From positions 1-64,000 of the forward strand of contig NZ_JACSQW010000004.1 of the NCBI RefSeq assembly GCF_014836425.1: a stretch of 64,000 nucleotides of DNA. Direction: 5' to 3'. Below the pieces are notes generated by a model that searched no databases, was not told the origin of the DNA, and saw only the letters and a list, made by a program, of their open reading frames with translations. The position numbers and the translations under genes are program-made. Positions 61,182 to 64,000 of this stretch are shown here, one piece after another; the stretch's first letter is position 1; every line of letters starts with the position of its first letter. Source of the DNA: Limosilactobacillus avistercoris (GTDB lineage Bacteria > Bacillota > Bacilli > Lactobacillales > Lactobacillaceae).

Positions 61182-61751
61182 TTAGAATGGCAAGTTACTA
61201 TCGTCTAGGTTGATTGGTGCACCATTGTTTTGATTAGATGCTTGGCCTTGTGCATTGTTATTGAATTGGTTATTACTGAACCCAGCATTTTGACTTACGC
61301 TATTTTGTGGGCGCTTTTGTCCGTTTGATTGGCTACCTTCTTTCAATAACTTGTGGTAGCTCCGAACAGTTAAATAAACATTTCCCTTTGGTGTTGGATC
61401 TCCCCATTCAACTTCAACGGCAAGTGTCTTTCCAATCATTCCTGTTACAAAATCATTCAAAGTATTTAATGGTGTACCATCTGGAACTCCTGCAGCTACC
61501 ATAATGGTGTTAAAACGCTTGATTGATTGATCTACCTTTTCAGTTGTTCCTTCTTGCCATACAACGTTATCGAAGCGAATTTCTCCACCTGCATATTTGC
61601 CATCTAATACTTCATAATTGAGCACTACCATTGGATTACCTGCATTTGAATTCTTCAATTCTGATGATGGTAAAACCTTAACGTTGTAAATACCTGCTTC
61701 TTCAACGCTTTTTCCGAATACATTGTTTGAATCTACCTTAAATAAAGTCAT
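61182..61751 (-). CDS. DUF669 protein, probable ssDNA-binding protein
   Basis: A 189-residue protein with an OB-like N-terminal domain (GIYNVKVLPSSELKNSNAGN, PMVVLNYEVLDGKYAGGEI) and a Gln/Asn-rich linker leading to an acidic tip DDSNLPF, the analogue of the SSB tail that recruits partners. DUF669 genes go with Sak4-like ATPases in siphoviruses, as here. Confidence 0.8.
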   Translation of the reverse strand: MTLFKVDSNNVFGKSVEEAGIYNVKVLPSSELKNSNAGNPMVVLNYEVLDGKYAGGEIRFDNVVWQEGTTEKVDQSIKRFNTIMVAAGVPDGTPLNTLNDFVTGMIGKTLAVEVEWGDPTPKGNVYLTVRSYHKLLKEGSQSNGQKRPQNSVSQNAGFSNNQFNNNAQGQASNQNNGAPINLDDSNLPF

Positions 61752-61753
61752 AA

Positions 61754-62449
61754 TTAAGCAACTCCCTTTTCTTGTTTATTTTCTTGCGTTTCTTGTTCTT
61801 CTTTTGGTTCAATTAGTTCTTCGGCATGGAAATTCTTGCGCCCGTCAATCCGATTTTTACCGTGATTACCGCTTTCTGGGTCACAATCAATCCATCGTTG
61901 GTCATCTTTTACATATAACCGCCCAACAAAATCAAACACACTAGTGAATGCATTGAACGTCTTTTCGTTCATATCAGCTCCATAGCGACCTGCACCAGTT
62001 AAACCACCGGTACCATTATCAACTTGGTGGGCTGTTGCATAGATAGTTATGTCACTCTCACGTAGCATGGTAGCCAACTGCCTGAACCACAATTGCAACT
62101 TTTGGTAATTCTGCCGATTATCTTTGGCGGCATTATCAATATTTTCCAAAACTAAATTTTGCAACGATGTAACGTTATCTAATGCGATGGCATCATATCT
62201 ACCACTTCTTATTGCTTTTTGTAGGAAACCAACTACCAGTTGTTGAATATTTGGGAAGTCCTGTTCTTCAACTACCATGAAATCAGTATCCTTTTGATTT
62301 CTTAATGGATTGGTAGACTTATCAAAACTGAATAAAAGCTTTTTACCTTTGAACTGTTTGAAAAGGCTGGTCTTACCTGTTCCCCCGTCTCCGTATACGA
62401 AGTACATATTGGGAACTTCTGGGATTTCTCCTGCTTTGTAAAACTTCAT
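61754..62449 (-). CDS. Sak4-like AAA recombinase ATPase
   Basis: A 231-residue RecA-like ATPase: Walker A GDGGTGKTS at 20-28, Walker B region YDAIALDNVTSL, and TIYATAHQVDNGTGG. This is the phage Sak4 single-strand annealing-type ATPase. With the neighbouring SSB-like and Gam-like proteins it makes a recombination cassette. Glutamate-rich C-terminus. Confidence 0.8.
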   Translation of the reverse strand: MKFYKAGEIPEVPNMYFVYGDGGTGKTSLFKQFKGKKLLFSFDKSTNPLRNQKDTDFMVVEEQDFPNIQQLVVGFLQKAIRSGRYDAIALDNVTSLQNLVLENIDNAAKDNRQNYQKLQLWFRQLATMLRESDITIYATAHQVDNGTGGLTGAGRYGADMNEKTFNAFTSVFDFVGRLYVKDDQRWIDCDPESGNHGKNRIDGRKNFHAEELIEPKEEQETQENKQEKGVA

Positions 62450-62451
62450 GG

Positions 62452-62964
62452 CTAATCCTCTTTTCTATCTAATCGAATTACTGCTTGCTTCTTACCACCT
62501 TTAACACCGGATAAACCATCAACGATTTCTCCAGTTTCATTGAGGATAACTTTTCCATCATCAGTAATGGTGGTAGCTTCTTTAATCTTGGCTTTATCTA
62601 GCTCTTTTGAAGTAACGGTCTTTAGCAAACTATCAGGTAATACTTTCATTGCTTTGCGTTGGTTAACTTTACCTCCCCACTTCCATGAATCTTTTGTAGT
62701 CCGTGCCTGAACATTACCCATTGAAGTTGTTACTGATGTTTGACCGTGTTCATAATCAATGAAGCCTAGCAATTCTGTAAGCAATAGGTCGTTATCTTCA
62801 TTTATCTTCTTACGCTTGTAAGCATAGAAATTACGCACTTCTTCGAGTTCTGATTTTTCTGATTTATCAAGCTCATCAAGTGCTTTTTTGTTAGCTCGGT
62901 ATTCTCTAAGGCGTTGGTTGATTGCTGAAGCTTCATCTCCAGCAAAAGTAGTTTCATCAATCAT
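62452..62964 (-). CDS. Gam-like host-nuclease inhibitor
   Basis: A 170-residue protein with a coiled-coil N-terminal half (NQRLREYRANKKALDELDKS) and RTTKDSWKWGGKVNQRKAMK and VTSKELDKAKIKEATTITDD in the second half, similar to Mu Gam/Gp157-type proteins that bind DNA ends and block exonucleases. Assignment moderately sure. Confidence 0.65.
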   Translation of the reverse strand: MIDETTFAGDEASAINQRLREYRANKKALDELDKSEKSELEEVRNFYAYKRKKINEDNDLLLTELLGFIDYEHGQTSVTTSMGNVQARTTKDSWKWGGKVNQRKAMKVLPDSLLKTVTSKELDKAKIKEATTITDDGKVILNETGEIVDGLSGVKGGKKQAVIRLDRKED

Positions 62965-62966
62965 TG

Positions 62967-63122
62967 CTAATCCTCTTCTTCATCAGCTTTGTACATAGCA
63001 TCATAGTCAGACTTACTGTAGTAGTTCCCGTCTTCTTCAACGTAATCATCGTAGAGATAAGGGTTACTGCTATCTTCGGGATCGTGCCATTTCTTTTCTG
63101 CTTTATCTAAATCGTTATTCAT
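62967..63122 (-). CDS. Small acidic phage protein (51 aa)
   Basis: A very acidic 51-residue protein (YVEEDGNYYSKSDYDAMYKA), which may mimic DNA or inhibit a host protein. AAAGGGGAG supports the ATG at 63122; the longer frame overlaps the previous gene. Confidence 0.55.
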   Translation of the reverse strand: MNNDLDKAEKKWHDPEDSSNPYLYDDYVEEDGNYYSKSDYDAMYKADEEED

Positions 63123-63342
63123 GGTCGAGCTCCCCTTTCTTATCTGCTTGATTGTAAAGATACTTTTCAAGTTCTTTGACATCATCAAGAAATCCACTGT
63201 CAATCGAAACAATGATTTGAGTCATTAATTCTGCTAATTTAATCTCGCTTACATGACCATTCAGCGCACTATCAATGTAGCTACTGTAATAAGTCATGAA
63301 TCCTTGAATTCTTGTTAAATGGTTGTTTGTATATTCATCCAT
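63115..63342 (-). CDS. Phage protein of unknown function (75 aa)
   Basis: A 75-residue helical protein (LTRIQGFMTYYSSYIDSALN; DDVKELEKYLYNQADKKGEL). Overlaps the following acidic gene by 8 bases. No domain recognised. Confidence 0.5.
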   Translation of the reverse strand: MDEYTNNHLTRIQGFMTYYSSYIDSALNGHVSEIKLAELMTQIIVSIDSGFLDDVKELEKYLYNQADKKGELDHE

Positions 63343-63381
63343 GCGTTATAATTAACCTCGTTAAATATATATTTATGTGAT

Positions 63382-63570
63382 TTACTTTTGAGCATTCGTT
63401 TTTGCGGAACGAGTGCTCTTTTTTTGATCCAAGTGGTTTAGCAAAAGCATCAATCCATAAAACAAAAGAATGAATGTTGCGCCATCATAAGCGCCTATAC
63501 TTCCGCAATAAACTGACCAGCTTCCCATTACGAAAGCAATCAACCGCGAGTGTAGAACTTCGTTAATCAT
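63382..63570 (-). CDS. Small membrane protein, two spans (62 aa)
   Basis: Hydrophobic stretches LIAFVMGSWSVYCGSIGAY and FILLFYGLMLLLNHL with a basic tail. GAGGTG before the ATG. Early-region position; function unknown. Confidence 0.55.
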   Translation of the reverse strand: MINEVLHSRLIAFVMGSWSVYCGSIGAYDGATFILLFYGLMLLLNHLDQKKSTRSAKTNAQK

Positions 63571-63576
63571 GACTTC

Positions 63577-63870
63577 TCACCTCATTCCCAAAAGTTCTTT
63601 TTTTCTGAATGAAGATGGTCCTTCTTCATTGCGGGATTCATAAAATTCATCAACTGCTTTTATGCTCCGTGGATTGATTAAGAACAGAAAATACTTAGCA
63701 ACGTCGTTGGTAACTTCACCATCGTCTAAGTGGTTATTGCTAAAAATAGCAATTGCGTTTTCCTCAAGCTCATCTTTTTCTTGGTTTGAAAAATCTTTGA
63801 ATTGAACTTGTCCTTTGCAAAGCTCAATAAATTTATTAAGTTTTGCCTTGTATGATTCAATACTCATCAT
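63577..63870 (-). CDS. Phage protein of unknown function (97 aa)
   Basis: A helical, acidic protein (YKAKLNKFIELCKGQVQFKD; FFNQ-like region replaced by DFSNQEKDELEENAI). GGAG six bases ahead supports the ATG at 63870 over the upstream ATG at 63888, and it overlaps the end of the small membrane-peptide gene by 14 bases. No family recognised. Confidence 0.5.
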   Translation of the reverse strand: MMSIESYKAKLNKFIELCKGQVQFKDFSNQEKDELEENAIAIFSNNHLDDGEVTNDVAKYFLFLINPRSIKAVDEFYESRNEEGPSSFRKKELLGMR

Positions 63871-63976
63871 CTGAAACTCCTTTTCCATGCTTCCCTTGAT
63901 ACTTCATCTGAAACGAATTACCCAGCACAATCAGCATCGCAATTGCTACTGCTGTGAAAAATACTATCTGCGCCAT
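63857..63976 (-). CDS. Single-span membrane peptide (39 aa)
   Basis: MAQIVFFTAVAIAMLIVLGN followed by SFQMKYQGKHGKGVSDDEY. AGGAGG stands seven bases before the ATG. Function unknown; one of several tiny membrane proteins of this prophage. Confidence 0.55.
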   Translation of the reverse strand: MAQIVFFTAVAIAMLIVLGNSFQMKYQGKHGKGVSDDEY

Positions 63977-64000
63977 GATTACCTCCTTCGTGGATCAACT

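Overview
The window looks like the chromosome of a lactobacillus, most likely Limosilactobacillus reuteri or a close relative: low-GC DNA, strong AGGAGG ribosome sites, a T-box leader, a Mn-dependent pyrophosphatase and lactobacillus-type housekeeping genes. The species is inferred from overall gene content, not from a marker.

Positions 1-21060 are ordinary chromosome: a small operon with a 32-residue membrane peptide, a lipase-like hydrolase and a PAS protein; a ClC-type channel; GNAT acetyltransferases; the amaP-DUF2273-asp23 envelope stress operon; a divergent second triosephosphate isomerase; an aminotransferase; a T-box-controlled hydratase followed by a compact structured intergenic RNA candidate; msrA; ppaC; parE-parC behind a possible LexA box; plsY; an aldose 1-epimerase; topA; and the 3' end of dprA.

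From about 21.06 kb to beyond the right edge lies a siphovirus-type prophage, with nearly all genes on the minus strand. Its lysis end abuts a truncated dprA, so it appears to be integrated in that competence gene. The integrase, repressor and other attachment site would lie past 64 kb. Read in transcription order (right to left) it holds small early genes, a recombination and replication block (Gam-like, Sak4-like ATPase, SSB-like, HNH, initiator with internal iterons, helicase loader), a run of tiny overlapping genes, RusA, an ArpU-like late regulator, a roughly 900-nt gene-free structured region that resembles the giant phage RNA GOLLD, an accessory block with a hicAB module on the opposite strand, then terminase, portal, head, tail, baseplate, tail fibre, holin and endolysin genes.

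The most notable signals are: the GOLLD-like RNA behind a promoter overlapped by five GGGNCAAAA repeats spaced exactly 11 bp apart; a textbook -1 frameshift signal (GGGAAAA, 5-nt spacer, GC-rich hairpin) at the end of the major capsid gene that would add an HeH domain; a tail fibre with 21-residue repeats in three 126-residue blocks; a tail protein fusing an SGNH esterase to a GH43-like glycosidase; replication iterons inside the initiator gene; and several genes of 30 to 60 codons that length-filtered gene finding would miss.
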